This document shows positions 31,368-43,378 of a DNA stretch of 60,324 nt, one piece after another. The DNA is from Phoronis australis (lineage: Eukaryota > Phoronida > Phoronidae): assembly GCA_002633005.1 (NCBI GenBank), contig NMRA01000218.1, positions 440,334 to 500,657 on the forward strand, in the 5' to 3' direction. How positions within the stretch are numbered: position 1 is the stretch's first letter; the number at the start of each line of letters is the position of its first letter. The position numbers and the translations under genes are program-made. Below the pieces are notes generated by a model, which saw only the letters and a program-made list of their open reading frames with translations, did not search any database and was not told the DNA's origin.

Positions 31368-34300
31368 ATTTTTTGTTCATCGACTTTTTGCTGTGAAATT
31401 AGTCTTTCACCTTTTGTTACTAGAGCTTTAGAAAGGATATCTGAAACAGTAAACGAGAGTGGTCTTTGAAATTGTAGTAAGACTTGTTGCAGATACGAAT
31501 GTTAAATCTGTGCTCTCTAACATTAACATGCATGTATATTCGCTGGCTGTAACAAGTGACATGCTTGAAAAAAGAACAGAAAAAGTAAAATTGGGACCAC
31601 CCCCACCAACGCCTAGTTAGGTTTTTTGGTCATTTTTAAGAGTCCAAATTAGGAAATACGAGTGCAAATTTTCAAATATAAGTCAAATTTTAAAGGGAAC
31701 TGTTTCTCCTGTATGGTACGCTGGATTGTCATTTCATCAGAAAAGCAACATGTAGGGTTTCAGATCTCCCAAGCTTAGTAGTTTTAACTACTAAGAATTA
31801 AAATTTGGCATTGTGAGGAAGAAGCAGCAAGTGGTTTAATTTTCAGTTTGTAACTTTGAACCTAATGGGGTTTTATGCAATGCCTAAGATTGGCGGTGAA
31901 ATCTATATATCGTATACATAAATAAGCAGTGTGTTGTGACCAAGCTGTTTAACGGAAAATGTTGAATGCTATAGGCATTAAATTGAGGATCTTACAAAAC
32001 ATTTACCAGTTCAGTAATGTCATTACTACTGTGTAAAGTAAGTAAGTACCTGAAAACACATTTACAGAGTTTTAATTGCTGGAGTTTCTATTTCAGATGC
32101 ATCAACCACAAAACATCTTAGATTCCATTCTTCATTGTGCTGCCTCAGGATGCCATGTTTTCACTTCATATCCAGCAATTGTCGTGACCGTCACATACTA
32201 AAAACAGAGGATGGGCATACAAAGTAGTCTGGTGTCTATAACAGAATTATTGAAATGTAGTAGGGTGTAAAATTCGTAAGTCTTCATTACTGATGACGTT
32301 TGCCATATGGTGTGCTTAAAGGTTATGTAGTACTTTATCGACAAGTACGTACATTAAGTAAAATATTTACTTCGTGTTGTATAACATAATGTTGAAGATA
32401 AATCTCAAAAATGCTGTTACAGTTTGCTAAAGTACCGTCTCATTTTTGTTTTATGCAATGTAAAAAATTCATGAAATTTATGCAATTCCTACTTTCTGGT
32501 TGGTCCTCACGCCAATGTGGAACATTTTAAAAAAACATTTCTAACGGCATGTTGGGAATTAGTTTATAATGTATATTCTGTGAAATTTTCGCGTGAATCC
32601 AATCAGCATCTTGTAAGATGTCCCAAAGATGGACAAAATTGGACATTTTGATAAGGTCCTACATAACCAAAATGCTTTATGATTATTATGTATTGAGCAT
32701 CATTAACATAACCTCTGACAATTATGTCTTGCAGTGCTTGATTTAGTGAACTACAGATTGTGTTTGATCACCTGGGAAAAATCCCAAGTCGCCATGAAGT
32801 CACCTCTGCGAGTATCTAAGTCAGACAATAATTCCCTCGAAATTTGTTTCAAAGTTTTTGTTGACTCCCAAATTTTAAGTTACAAAACATTTTCTTAGAT
32901 TTGATACCTTTGTTTACAATAATCTCGTTTATTTCATGAAATCGGTGCATTTGCCACCACAGCAGTTAGCACTTGTCAAACTTGCATTAAAATTACATCA
33001 GGAAGTACACAGGTGGAAGTTGGCGATAATCATGCAAGATGAGTGAAACTAACGCCTACAGTGTATATGATCACCCACATTCTGGGTATGCGACATAAGT
33101 TCCCAAGAACGGAGTATAGCATAACCTTTTTAGCCAACTATTCTGATGACTACTAAAACATCAGTTTTGGATGACGTCAGATTTCCTTTGGCGACCTGGG
33201 ATTTTCAGCAAGTAGCCAAATGCGACTTGTCTTCAAGCTAAGTTTTGAGCATCATCTTACAATGCCGGCAATATCCCAAGATTGGTTAAGTGTGATCATT
33301 TTTGCAAACCTAAAAAATTCATGGTTCTTTAATGAGAACATTTTGAAAGTGATGAGCAGCAGGGGGCGCTCCTGTAATTGAAATTATTATTACCTTGCCC
33401 ATGACATGAGCTGAATGTTACTCTGATATTGGCAGATCAACAAATATGTATTTTTCAACACATACTTGCTCCTAGTTAGGAAACATCAAGTCGTTGTGAA
33501 GTGCCTCTGACATCTTTTCTCTGTTATATAATATGCATTGTAGTTGGATAAGAGATGACTATGGAAAATGTAGCTAGTGAATCTGTTGTACCATTAGCAT
33601 AACCAGGTATGACATCAAGTTAAAATCAGAAACTTCAGACTAGAGCAAACCAAGTTTGTACTGGCTGAAGTAATCGCTTAAAAGCACACAATGCATATTC
33701 TTAAAAACATTCATTTTGGTTTGTGTTTTTAGAGTATGTCTCAGTACTGAATGCTATGAACTTTCACAATTTTGACACGTGTTTAAACTGCCCTATTGCT
33801 GAATGAAATTCAGTGTTTGGTCATTGAGGCTAACTTCATTTAATGTACTTAGAAATGTGTTTTGATTTGACTTGACATTACTTAATTAACACTACATAGG
33901 ACTTTAATTATACTTGGTTGCTATGCTCATCTTGTACCCTCGAAAAGCAACTAACTTCTTGCATGCATATTGATTCTTCACATCCTCGTTTTTTTTCCAT
34001 CCAGTGACTTCCTTGGTCTGTACATTTTGTCTGTATGCGTGTTCAGTCTGTAATACCTGTAAAATGAGCTCTAGATTTAGTGATGGGGAAACAAGTAAGA
34101 ATATCAAACTAATCATGATGCTGTTTTACATTTGGATCTAGCTTTAACAACATGATTGTACTTCAGCGTCATCACCTACTTCACTTAAAATGTATGGCAA
34201 AGTGTCACAAATACTTGTATGATCTTTATTTGTTGTGTATACTGAACGTTACTCAGATGTCTTAGGATTCAATACCTTTTTTGCTTTTGTCTGTTTGAGA

Positions 34301-35530
34301 CTTGATGATACTTCATTACTTTTGAACCCATTAAGCTTATCTTAAAACTGTTTCCGTTGCCCATCATCTTCAGTTCTGACTGTAAAGTTACTGTGGTTGT
34401 CTGAAAGAGAGGAATATACATATTAGTAACAGTTTAGTTTTTTCACTAAAATGGTAAATTTGCTGTTTTGCGTAGTATTTAGGTTATGATTAACTGTCAG
34501 GCAAAGTAGAAAAATATACATCCTACAGCATACAAAATTGATCCGTGTGTGTAACCTTTTTTGGGGTTCTGACACCCAGGGTAGTTTAACTTGGTAACAG
34601 GGATATCTTTAATTAACAGTCTTGGACTGGGGCACTTATGCAAACGTGTATGGCTGCCATCATGGGGCCACAAGCAACACAAATCAGTACAAAACTATCG
34701 GTACTTATCAGCCCAAAAATACACCAGCAATGTAAGAAACCCCAATATAACAAAATCAGTAGTGTGCACAGTTATTGGTACCAACAAAACAAAATAAAAG
34801 TACACCAAAATTAATAGAACACACAGTTGGACATTATAATCTGTATCTGATCTGGAGAGAAAGTGAATACTGACTTTGAGTACTGAGCTAAGTGGATAGT
34901 GTTGAGTTTTAACACTACCAAAGAATAATTGCATGTATTCCAACTCACCTTCACCGAGTTCATATAGGCCAACTTTCCAATTGCTCTTTGACAGCCGTGT
35001 AGTTGACTGACATCTCCACTCCAAAATCTTTTACTGGGTTTGATGCTGCCTCGTAATTTTCTACAAAGCCATGGATATTACCCCAGTGTTTTTTGATTGA
35101 AATACTTCACCCACTCTTTTTCTGTGGAGACACTCTGACAAATGCTCACATTTTCTTTGCTTGCCTGTGCGGTATGTGGGGAGAGCAGAGGGCCCCACTT
35201 TTCCAGACACTCAAAAAATCTGACGTTTACAAAAATATTCAGATTTTCTTCTAAGTGGATGTAAATTGGAGCTCGACCTAAATGAAAATAAGATTTTATT
35301 CAAAAAAGTTTCAAAATTCCTTTTTAATATTAAATTTCTGTGTGAGTCCAGCTGATCGAATTTTGGTAGCCGCACGATTTTGTCTTTCGTATCTTCTTTG
35401 TAGAAGAGTGTCTGGGAATCCCTCGCTGGTTCCCTGCGTGCCGCTAGGTGGGCTGGGCTAAGCACGCAGGGAACTAGTCTCCTGCACAAACCCTCGAGCA
35501 ATCCGTGACGTCAGCTTGTGAGGCCCGGGA
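31368..35530. other. AT-rich stretch; no gene recognised
   Basis: More than 4 kb without a supported exon. A CTCF-like motif lies at 33355-33373. The minus-strand frames at 34695-35024 and 35211-35501 have no domain signature and the second looks repeat-derived. Confidence 0.4.
33355..33373 (+). promoter_or_regulatory. CTCF-like motif
   Basis: AGCAGCAGGGGGCGCTCCT matches the bilaterian CTCF core (CCASYAGRKGGCRS-like) closely, apart from G instead of C at the first core position. Similar cores occur at 47686-47701 and 53111-53129 on the other strand. Some invertebrate repeats carry this core, so binding is unproven. Confidence 0.35.
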
Positions 35531-35534
35531 ACCA

Positions 35535-35937
35535 GGGCCCGGTCTCCAATCTTTTTACTCGGAATGGAACTCGAAATTAGGTTTGACATTTTCTACTCTA
35601 CTTTTGGGCGAAATCAAGATAAGTGTCTATTATTCTATGCTCGAGTACACAATAACTTACGTAGATAATTTATTGTCCTTAGTTCAAAATTTGTAAACCC
35701 AATATTAAAGCAATAAGTTCGAGTTTGATCTCGAAATTTCGAGTTTTTACTCGAGTTTGTAGCACGAATATAAGGGTCTTCAAGGGCAAACTTGAACTAG
35801 AAACTCCTATGCATAAACTATAATGTATTCGAGCACAGTATGATAACCAATTATCTTAAGTTCACACAAAAGGAGCAGAGAAATTGCCAAAAATAGTTTC
35901 GAGTTCGTTTCGAGTACAAAGATTAGAGACCGGGCCC
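35535..35937. mobile_element. about 400-bp MITE with inverted terminal repeats
   Basis: The left end GGGCCCGGTCTCCAATCTTT and the right end, read from the other strand as GGGCCCGGTCTCTAATCTTT, form inverted repeats of about 27 bp with two or three mismatches. CAG stands outside both ends and may be a 3-bp target duplication. The interior is AT-rich with many TCGAG motifs and no coding frame. A diverged relative lies at about 53330-53700 (see that entry). Confidence 0.7.
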
Positions 35938-36035
35938 AGATGCGAGACGATAGAGGTTGGACCATATAGGAGATCAAAACACTCTTTAAATTCGGTTTGT
36001 CACTCTGATACTCCCGAACCTTATTATGTGCTTAC

Positions 36036-36218
36036 AGAAATCTCGAATGCTGGATTCACATGTCCTTTAGCGCTTTGAGATGTTTTTTCCTTCACTTTCT
36101 TCTTTTCTTGGTGACGCTTGAACTTGTTCATTTTGACTAACGACAACGATGCCAGGATGTACTCTATAAACGACATCATGATGAAGATCATACACGCGGC
36201 TATCCAAACGTCTATAGC
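36036..36218 (-). CDS. Cys-loop ligand-gated ion channel, TM3 exon
   Basis: The exon spans acceptor CGTTTCAG to donor ATTTCT|GTAAGC, 61 codons, phase 0 at both ends. It begins AIDVWIAACMIFIMMSFIEY and continues ILASLSL, then a basic loop (KMNKFKRHQEKKKVKEK). AID-[VI]-W-xx-xC-xxF closely matches the start of TM3 in glycine/GABA-type receptor subunits, where it follows KA. The basic segment would be the start of the TM3-TM4 cytoplasmic loop. Neither the TM1-TM2 exon (expected at higher coordinates) nor the TM4 exon (lower) could be found, so this is a partial gene. An isolated exon of a receptor with very long introns is most likely; a pseudogene fragment is possible. Confidence 0.6.
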
Positions 36219-37848
36219 CTGAAACGAGATTGAAATTTCAGGTGAATAAGTTACGCACATACATATTGCGGGGTTTCTTGTTTTATTAAAGCCGACATAA
36301 ACCATGTCATGGTTTTAAAAACCCGAACTTCGGACACAAGCATATTTACTCTTCCAGTGCAACGTCGTTGCGTAATTAATAGTTTGAATTGAAATCGGTT
36401 TCTTGCGAATTTTAAAATCGGTTCTCGTCTGAGAAACGAACACGCTGAGACCAACTGTACAGCGGCAAGTGGACTAAATGACAAGTTCGTTTCTTGGACG
36501 GAACGCTGGCTTAGCGCTTTAATATTTTTGTGCGGTAATAGGCTCGTCTTTAAAAGCGCCACACTCATTCCAAAGTATTCACGCATTGTGGTAGGTGCAT
36601 GTCCTGAGCAGCGTTCCGTTGACCAAAGATGCTAGCTTGCACTTGTGGCGAATCAATCGCCTTCCACTCGTGCGATTTTGCGTAGTGACGCGAGTCTGCT
36701 TCTTTACGTACGTGCATATCACGATATTCACTATCTCAAGTAATTGTGTCATTCAGTATTGTAATGCAGGGGTCGTATTCTGACTTTATCTTTAGTTTAT
36801 CCTTATCCTAATTTTGTCCTTGTGTATCTTTATTTCTTACTTAAAAGGATACTAATCCCTGTTTTGATGATTTCAACCAATCCTCGCTAATGCATCATTA
36901 GCGTCAAATTTGAAAGATAAAAACAGGAAGTAACTAAAAATTCATGCTCCCTGTGTCACGTATTTGATATTACAGAATTTCTGTGTGATATTCCCCCACA
37001 GTTGCCTTGTAATTCGTTAAAAGCGTAAGTCAGGGAGCTTTGAATTTTNAGTTAGAATGGAGACCACTAATCAAGGTTTGAGATAACGTTAAGACCTGAA
37101 AAGTTTGCATATTGGTAAAAAATTGGAAGTATTTCACAGATTCTGAAATCTTCCGATACATTCATGAAGCAGTAACTGTAGTTGGTCACAAGAGTTTTCG
37201 TTCACTCAAGATTATTTTACATTTCATCATCACTTCCTGTTGACGTCCTTACTCATAATTGTTCTTGTACTCAGTCTTGCTTCATATTAAGTATACCTAG
37301 CTATTTTGTGTGGAGAGAGTAATTCTTCACTAATTTAGCACACAATATGGCCGACAAGTAAAATTCTATATTGTCAAATTTCTCCACTTAATAACGTTAA
37401 AATATTTTTAGTCCAATACTACCACAGTTGGTACTGTGCAGATGTCACAAAAGAGCTTTGGAAAATTTTCCATTATTCGCAGTAAAGTAATCATGTGCCA
37501 TGAAAAAAGTCAGCAATTTTGGCCATTATTTTTGTGTGAAATTTGAAGTGGAGAATTACCCATTGCCAGTTTTCAAGTTTGCCTTTATATTTCCGATGTA
37601 TTAAGTGTCCTGTTGTTCAGTTGTTAATGCTACTGATGCCCGGTTTCCTGAGCCACAACTCGGCCTGCTGAAGTAAAACCTAGAACAGCCCCTGCAATGA
37701 GAAAGTTGCATTTAAGGCAGTGTACACTCATTCAATAGATTCTGAATCAAACTAAGTCATTTATTACTTATGCTGTTGAAAAAGATGCTTTATAATCCAA
37801 TGTTTTATATAATCGTTATGTTGAGCTTTAAATGTCTGCGTCATTTAC
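36219..37848. other. probable intron sequence upstream of the TM3 exon; nothing recognised
   Basis: I looked on the minus strand for a TM1-TM2 exon (PAxVxLGITTVLT-like) and did not see one. A single N is at 37049. Composition is AT-rich without obvious element ends. Confidence 0.4.
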
Positions 37849-38036
37849 CTGTAGCATTTGATATAGTGCGTGCCTCTCTATCGCTCGACACATTGTTATC
37901 ACTCTCCGTCTCATTTTGGTGTCGCAGCTCGGTCTGTGATTCAGCAGTTGTATTTGTCCCATGTCTGACTGAATCTGTTGATTGTTGCTGCTCTGTCTCT
38001 GAATTTGCAGTCACATTTTTCTCCATGATGAAATAC
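37849..38036 (-). CDS. putative exon, Ser/Thr/Asn/Glu-rich
   Basis: The open frame lies between acceptor AAATCACAG and donor GCTACAG|GTAAAT. It contains MEKNVTANSETEQQQSTDSV, then TNTTAESQTELRHQNETES and RTISNATG. It has four N-x-S/T sequons (NVT, NTT, NET, NAT) and low complexity but no domain. It lies on the same strand and upstream of the TM3 exon. A link to the receptor's extracellular part is possible but unsupported by homology. Confidence 0.25.
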
Positions 38037-39905
38037 CTGTGATTTATAATTTCCATGGGTGTGAAATTGCTAAGTAGTCACTTTCGAAAAGTAAAATTCT
38101 AAATATGTTGTAACTGCCTGTGATTCCTGAACTGGAGAGGAACTCAAGCCAATCTGTCCTACCTCTGTCATTCTTATGCCGGTATCGTCCAATTTAGGAC
38201 TTGATATGGGCTACTAAACGCTTGGAAATACAAGTGGAAAGGTATAATACGAGTGTAAAGTTGACCTCACTCATTTCACTCGTACAGGTGCCATGCGCAT
38301 GTCCTTACAGGTGCCATGCGCATGTCCGTATTTTTTTGTTCGAGACCAAATGTGGTGATACGAGTGCAAACATGCCGTCACTCGAATTTTCAAGCGGTTA
38401 ATATTTTCTCTTGTGTCGAGCACTGCAAGGTGTACTTGTACCTGAGAGTGCAATCGTTTTCATCCATCTGACTAACAAATTGCAACCACCATTTTTGTAA
38501 GTCCAGCTTAGTAGAATCATTTGTGATGTCGATTGTATTGTTCATATACTGTATAAAATGATAGTTAAAATCCCACGAATTGAGGACACAATTTGGTGGA
38601 CTACTAGTAGGGAAGTTTGTAGTTTCGGTGATAATCGGCCTGAAGTTCTTAACCTAAACAGCAAGTCTTTGCAGTTGCCAAATATTATGAAACTAAAATT
38701 TATCAATTCTATTTAATACAATGTAAAAATCTGATTAGCAATGAATGCATGATATAAAAAGTGACATATGTAATATTAGATGTTAGAATGTAACTTACTT
38801 GAAAGATAATCCTCAGAAGTGATAGGCCATTAGCATACAAACTGAAACACTGAGTGTGTGTAACAATAGAGATTGTGTTATTAATGCAATATCCGGTTTG
38901 CACACTAATGCCATCTATCAGTACTCAAGTTGCCATCTATCAGTACTCAAGTGCCGTCTAGCGGTACTGAGATATGCACCTGGAAACTGGGCATGGCAGG
39001 TTACTTGAAAGTCCCTGTTTATTGTATGGCAGGTCATGTCATAGGTCAAAGGGTCATAGTGGTGGGTGTTTCCTAGCGATGTGAGTGTGTGTTGTGTTTA
39101 TTCATTGTGAATGGGAGGTCACATTATCTTAGCTCTAGAAGGCAGTAGTGCATTTATATGCTGTTTTGAAAGTGTGTCACTTCTGTGCTGGTGTTGATTA
39201 TGGGCAAGGTGTAATGAAAAGTTGGAAAATATGAATGAAAACTGCTTGTAACTATCAATTTAGAATTAATTTCATGTACACCTACCCCAGTTTCAATATG
39301 TTAGCTTGATTCTAGTAGTGGATCTATGATGAAAATTAGTTTTAAATAAGCAAAGCTTGTCCAAAAGTACCATTAGAGTTAGCAACCCATTTTGACCTGA
39401 TGTTCTCTAGTTGCAGATTGTGCATTTGTGTTGTAGATAATAGAACTCTAAACATAGAATGCCAACTCCCATTCCGTTCTTGTGTTGGACCAAGTGACCC
39501 CGAGATTTCACTGGACTGGCTGTGTGATTTTGTACTGCGAATTCCAGTTGACTGCTTGACTGAGTTCTGATTGAGTGATGTAGCCTAATTTCATTGCTTC
39601 ATTTTCATTTTGTCATTTTTGTTCGTTATGGAATCACCTGGCGAGACTCTTGATCTACGACTTCAGACAACCAGGGATTTCCGGGCAAAATTAGTCAACA
39701 AATCCCTCAATTACACTGGTCGTTCTTCATGAATGCACTGACGTTCTTGGTTGTTAAAAATCATGTAACAGTATTTTAGGAAAGAAGTGACGTTTGGTTT
39801 TTGTACATTTGTTCTGCTGCAGTTGTAAATGAGAAGTTTAGGCATGCACTAATAGACCTATGTGTATTTATTTGTGTACTAGGTAGCTGTGTGTGTTTAT
39901 ATTAC
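38037..39905. other. non-coding stretch with short direct repeats
   Basis: A 22-bp near-perfect direct repeat (ACAGGTGCCATGCGCATGTCC) occurs at about 38284 and 38307. GCCATCTATCAGTACTCAAG occurs twice at 38909-38952, with a third, diverged unit GCCGTCTAGCGGTACT right after. No exon supported. The short ATG frame near 39628 (MESPGETLDLRLQTTRDF) has neither splice support nor homology. Confidence 0.5.
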
Positions 39906-39909
39906 GTAC

Positions 39910-40245
39910 GTACATGTATGTGTGTGTGTATGTGTGTGTGTGCGCGCGTATGTGTGTGTGCACGCGTATGTGTGCGTGCGTGTATGTGTATGGGCGGGTG
40001 AGCAGACAGGCGAGCATGTGTTCGTACGTGTCACTGTGTGTATAGTTACCATGTATATATTATTGTTTTCTATTGCTTGTATAATAATTNGTGTGTGTGT
40101 ATGTGTGTGTGCGCGTGCGTATGTGTGTGTGTGCGCGTATGTGTGTGGGCGGGTGAGCAGACAGGCGGGCATGTGTTCGTATGTGTCACTGTGTGTATAG
40201 TTACCATGTATATATTATTGTTTTCTATTGCTTGTATAATAATTT
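39910..40245. repeat. GT-rich microsatellite block present twice across an N
   Basis: Alternating TG/CG purine-pyrimidine tracts lie at 39914-39990 and 40091-40150. Each is followed by the same unique stretch (GGGCGGGTGAGCAGACAGGC through CTTGTATAATAATT). The first copy ends exactly at the N (40090). This is the pattern of two overlapping contig ends placed end to end. The frames of Cys/Val/Tyr repeats are artefacts of the microsatellite. Confidence 0.8.
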
Positions 40246-40554
40246 GTGTAATGTTTACCTTTTGCCAATATAATGTTAATTTGATTTCTGAGCAGTAATG
40301 TTATCTGTAGTATTTGTCTATAACCACGAAATAGGGTTTTAAAAAATCAAAAAGTTAACCTTGAAAAAGAATCAAATCCAATAATTTGTGTCTCCAACAG
40401 TGTTTATTATACTTTCCAACTGTCGCTCTCATGTCGGGCTGTCCTGCTTTTACTTGGTGAAACGAAATTAGTGGTTTGATTTTTCATGAAATTTGTTACT
40501 TGGAGAAATAAAAATTTTTCCAAGTAACAAATTTTAGGATAAATTGGAGAAATG

Positions 40555-41070
40555 AAATGAAATTTCTCCAAGTCCTTTATGTTTCTTCGCCAGCAAGTTT
40601 GCTTGTTTGTTGATGTCAGAGCAATATTCTTGGCGAAGTTTTTTCGCCAAGTATGTCACTCAAGTTTTTGTGTTCGCACTCTAGAGGTCTCGGTATTATT
40701 TAATTCAAACAAAATTCACACACAACCTCTAGTTTCGAACTACCTTGAAGCCTCTTACTTTTCATTATGGTAGGATTCAAGATGGGGGACGTGGTGGCCA
40801 TTTCATTTTCCTATTCATATTCAATTGCTCATAGAGGCCAGAATTTGTTACGCCCACGGCTGAAAATCAGTAAGGTTATTGTAGCAGACTGTACTGCAGA
40901 CATGTACTGCAGACGTGTACTGCAGACGTGTACTGCAGACGTGTACTGCAGATATGCCACAAATCATTCACTTATGGTCAGAGATGGCTTGAATATCGGC
41001 CATTGCATTTGGGCTCCTTCATTTCAGGACGAAAATATTTTGTCCTGTAGAGGATGCATTTTTAAACTCC
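40555..41070. repeat. duplicated block A, first copy
   Basis: It matches 41573-42070 with a few percent difference and small indels, and the second copy starts immediately after the N at 41572. The block contains a perfect hairpin CTTGGCGAA / TTCGCCAAG near 40629-40651 and a 15-bp tandem repeat near 40893-40955. No gene is supported in it. The block is likely an unmerged allele pair (see findings). Confidence 0.8.
40888..40955. repeat. 15-bp minisatellite (GACGTGTACTGCAGA)
   Basis: About four units of GACGTGTACTGCAGA in tandem; the second copy of the block has the same array at about 41898-41950. One unit in the first copy is altered (GACATGTACTGCAGA). It yields an apparent CRRVLQTCTAD-type repeat in one frame, which I do not regard as coding. 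Confidence 0.8.
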
Positions 41071-41572
41071 CAGGGCTCGACATAACGAGCTGTAGGTCGC
41101 ATTTGCCACCTGAAATTTGGAAATGCGAGCTGAGATTTTTGTCAGCTCGTATCAAGTCGCAAAATGCGACCTGGAATTTCCAACGAATGCGAGCTGAGTT
41201 TTTGCACTTCTCAACAGATACCTGGCAAATACCAAGCAGCTCTTGTCAATTCGACCGTTATTTGCATGGTTGTTGCCAAATCCAAGTTCAAAAGAACACT
41301 AACCGAGAACAGCCCTCCCGATGACTTGTATTATGTAAGCAAGTCGCGTGAACATGGGATATGCAGAATCGATCTTTGACGCGTTTCATTGGCTAACACT
41401 TTCGGCCACTTTTGTAAATTCCCGGATTCGCCGAAGAAAGTTTCGGGCCACTGCTTAACACGAGATAAAACTTCGCAAAACAACGGTGTTTCTAATAATT
41501 CTTAAGCGATCAACTTACCAAACTTTGTGGTGGACAAAAATTTTATTTTTCACATAAGATGTCCTTATTACN

Positions 41573-42070
41573 ATGAAATTTCTCCAAGTCCTTTATGTTT
41601 CTTCACCAGCAAGTTTGCTTGTTTGTTGATGTCAGAGCAATATTCTTGGCGAAGTTTTTTCGCCAAGGATGTCAAGTTTTTTTGTTCCCACTCTAGAGGT
41701 CTCGGCATTATTTAATTCAAACAAAATTCACACACAACCTCTAGTTTCGAACTACCTTGAAGCCTCTTACTTTTCATTATGGTAGGATTGAAGATGGGAC
41801 ATAATGGCCATTTCATTTTCCTATTCATATTCAACTGCTCATAGAGGCCAGAATTTTTGACGCCCATGGCTGAAAATCATTAGGGTTATTGTAGCAGACG
41901 TGTACTGCAGACGTGTACTGCAGACGTGTACTGCAGACGTGTACTGCAGATATGCCACAAATCATTCACTTATGGTCAGAGATGGCTTGAATAACGGCCA
42001 TTGCATTTGGGCGCCTCCATTTCAGGACGAAAATATTATGTCCTGTAGATGATGCATTTTTAAACTCCAG
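41573..42070. repeat. duplicated block A, second copy
   Basis: It begins at ATGAAATTTCTCCAAGTCC right after N 41572 and is colinear with 40555-41070, then diverges at the same point where both read TTTTTAAACTCC. Beyond it the two flanks differ completely, so one flank holds an insertion relative to the other (an element in the first copy from about 41072, or the fold-back element after 42127). Confidence 0.8.
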
Positions 42071-42616
42071 TGGCTTCGAAAGTTTTCATGTGTTCGTTTC
42101 CTGTGAGCAGCCATTATCAAGTGCTACTTACAGCACACATCACGAATTTTTGTCCGACCGGTCGGAAATTGGTCGACGACCGGCCATCGACCGGTTGGCA
42201 AATTAGCGTTGCAAAAATTGCTTTTCTACAATTATTCTAATGTTAAAATCGTGGTGTGATCTTTTGCGTCGACTTTCGGCGCAATGAAATATTGTGTCAC
42301 CTATTAGCCAGTTTCTTTTTCCCAGATTCAATCAAACGTTCTCCCTTGAGATTGCGTAAACGTCACAACAAATGATCAGAATTGGTTTCATTTCATTTTA
42401 TGTTCTTGGAATTTGATATCAGTAAACCGAATTTTAGAACAAATTTTGCTGCGATGTTATCATCATCTAATGGGAGATGTCGAAAAAATTCTGGAAGTGG
42501 CGCGCGTCACGAATGTACTACTTTCAATACGACGACATACATTTTTTTGTTACCAATGTAGAGAATTTCGCAAGAAAATGATGTCGGATATTTTTTGCTT
42601 AAACGGCCATAACAGG

Positions 42617-43377
42617 CATTGTGAATGTCAAGTGAGTTCCAGATTTTGCATGCACACCCGCTGGTCTTTTGCTCATGTTGATACAAGCTTCACGACGAGG
42701 TGACGAGCGTAACTATTCGGGCTGTGTGCAATTTCGAGGTCTGTCGCAGCTCAATACACAGTAACACCTTGCTGTATTTTGACAATAGTCTTCATACAGC
42801 GAGCTGGCTAAATAGAAAGGCTCTAGCTTCGAAACAATTTTTTTACTCCGAAAGTGACAACAAATTCAGAATGATGATGGATCATGGATGACACTATAGC
42901 CGATCACATTCCTTCTGTTTTCATGCGCCCATGATCTTAATCTCTGCACTATGTTAAAACCGTTGTTTATGTTGTTCTTAAAATAAACTTTTGTTATACT
43001 GCTGTACCAAGATATTAAGAAATTATACAAAAATAAACAATAATTATCTGTGGTAAAGCGTATTATACAGCGTGATGAAGTGATGATCAAGAGCAATGCG
43101 TGCTGCTTGATGAGCATTTTGCTGCATGAAAACACTTGAGATCGTAAAACAGCAAGTGTTGTATTCTGATTTTTGATTTTACCACGTCAGTCAGTAATTC
43201 AACATAAAGTTTAGGTTGGTGTATTTGTAGGTTGATTCGATATTACCACCTTTCAATAGTTGAACAAAAGTTGATAAACCGATGTCAAGACCGGAGTTGC
43301 TGCTGGTGAACGAACAGTGAACAGTTAAATGTTTGTTTGGCCTACGTTCACCGCTAAGTCATCAACAGTAATTGCCG
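42617..43377. repeat. duplicated block B, first copy
   Basis: Colinear with 44487-45364 from GTGAATGTCAAGTGAGTTCC through GTAATTGCCG, where the first copy is cut by N 43378. The second copy carries an extra segment of about 100 bp near 45028-45140 and several small differences. It lies inside the fold-back element. Confidence 0.8.
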
Positions 43378-43378
43378 N

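Noticed and set aside
35211-35501. 96-codon minus-strand frame as a gene
   Set aside because: Composition and phrases such as CCGCTAGGTGGGCTGGGC look repeat-derived, and it abuts a MITE; no domain seen.
39801-40200. Cys/Val-rich open frames that look like a repetitive cysteine-rich protein
   Set aside because: They are translations of a GT/GC microsatellite and the duplicated contig end around N 40090; no splice or homology support.
40767-41324. 185-codon plus-strand frame with a CRRVLQTCTAD repeat
   Set aside because: The repeat comes from a 15-bp minisatellite; the allelic copy at 41573-42070 does not keep the same frame open, so it is not under coding constraint.
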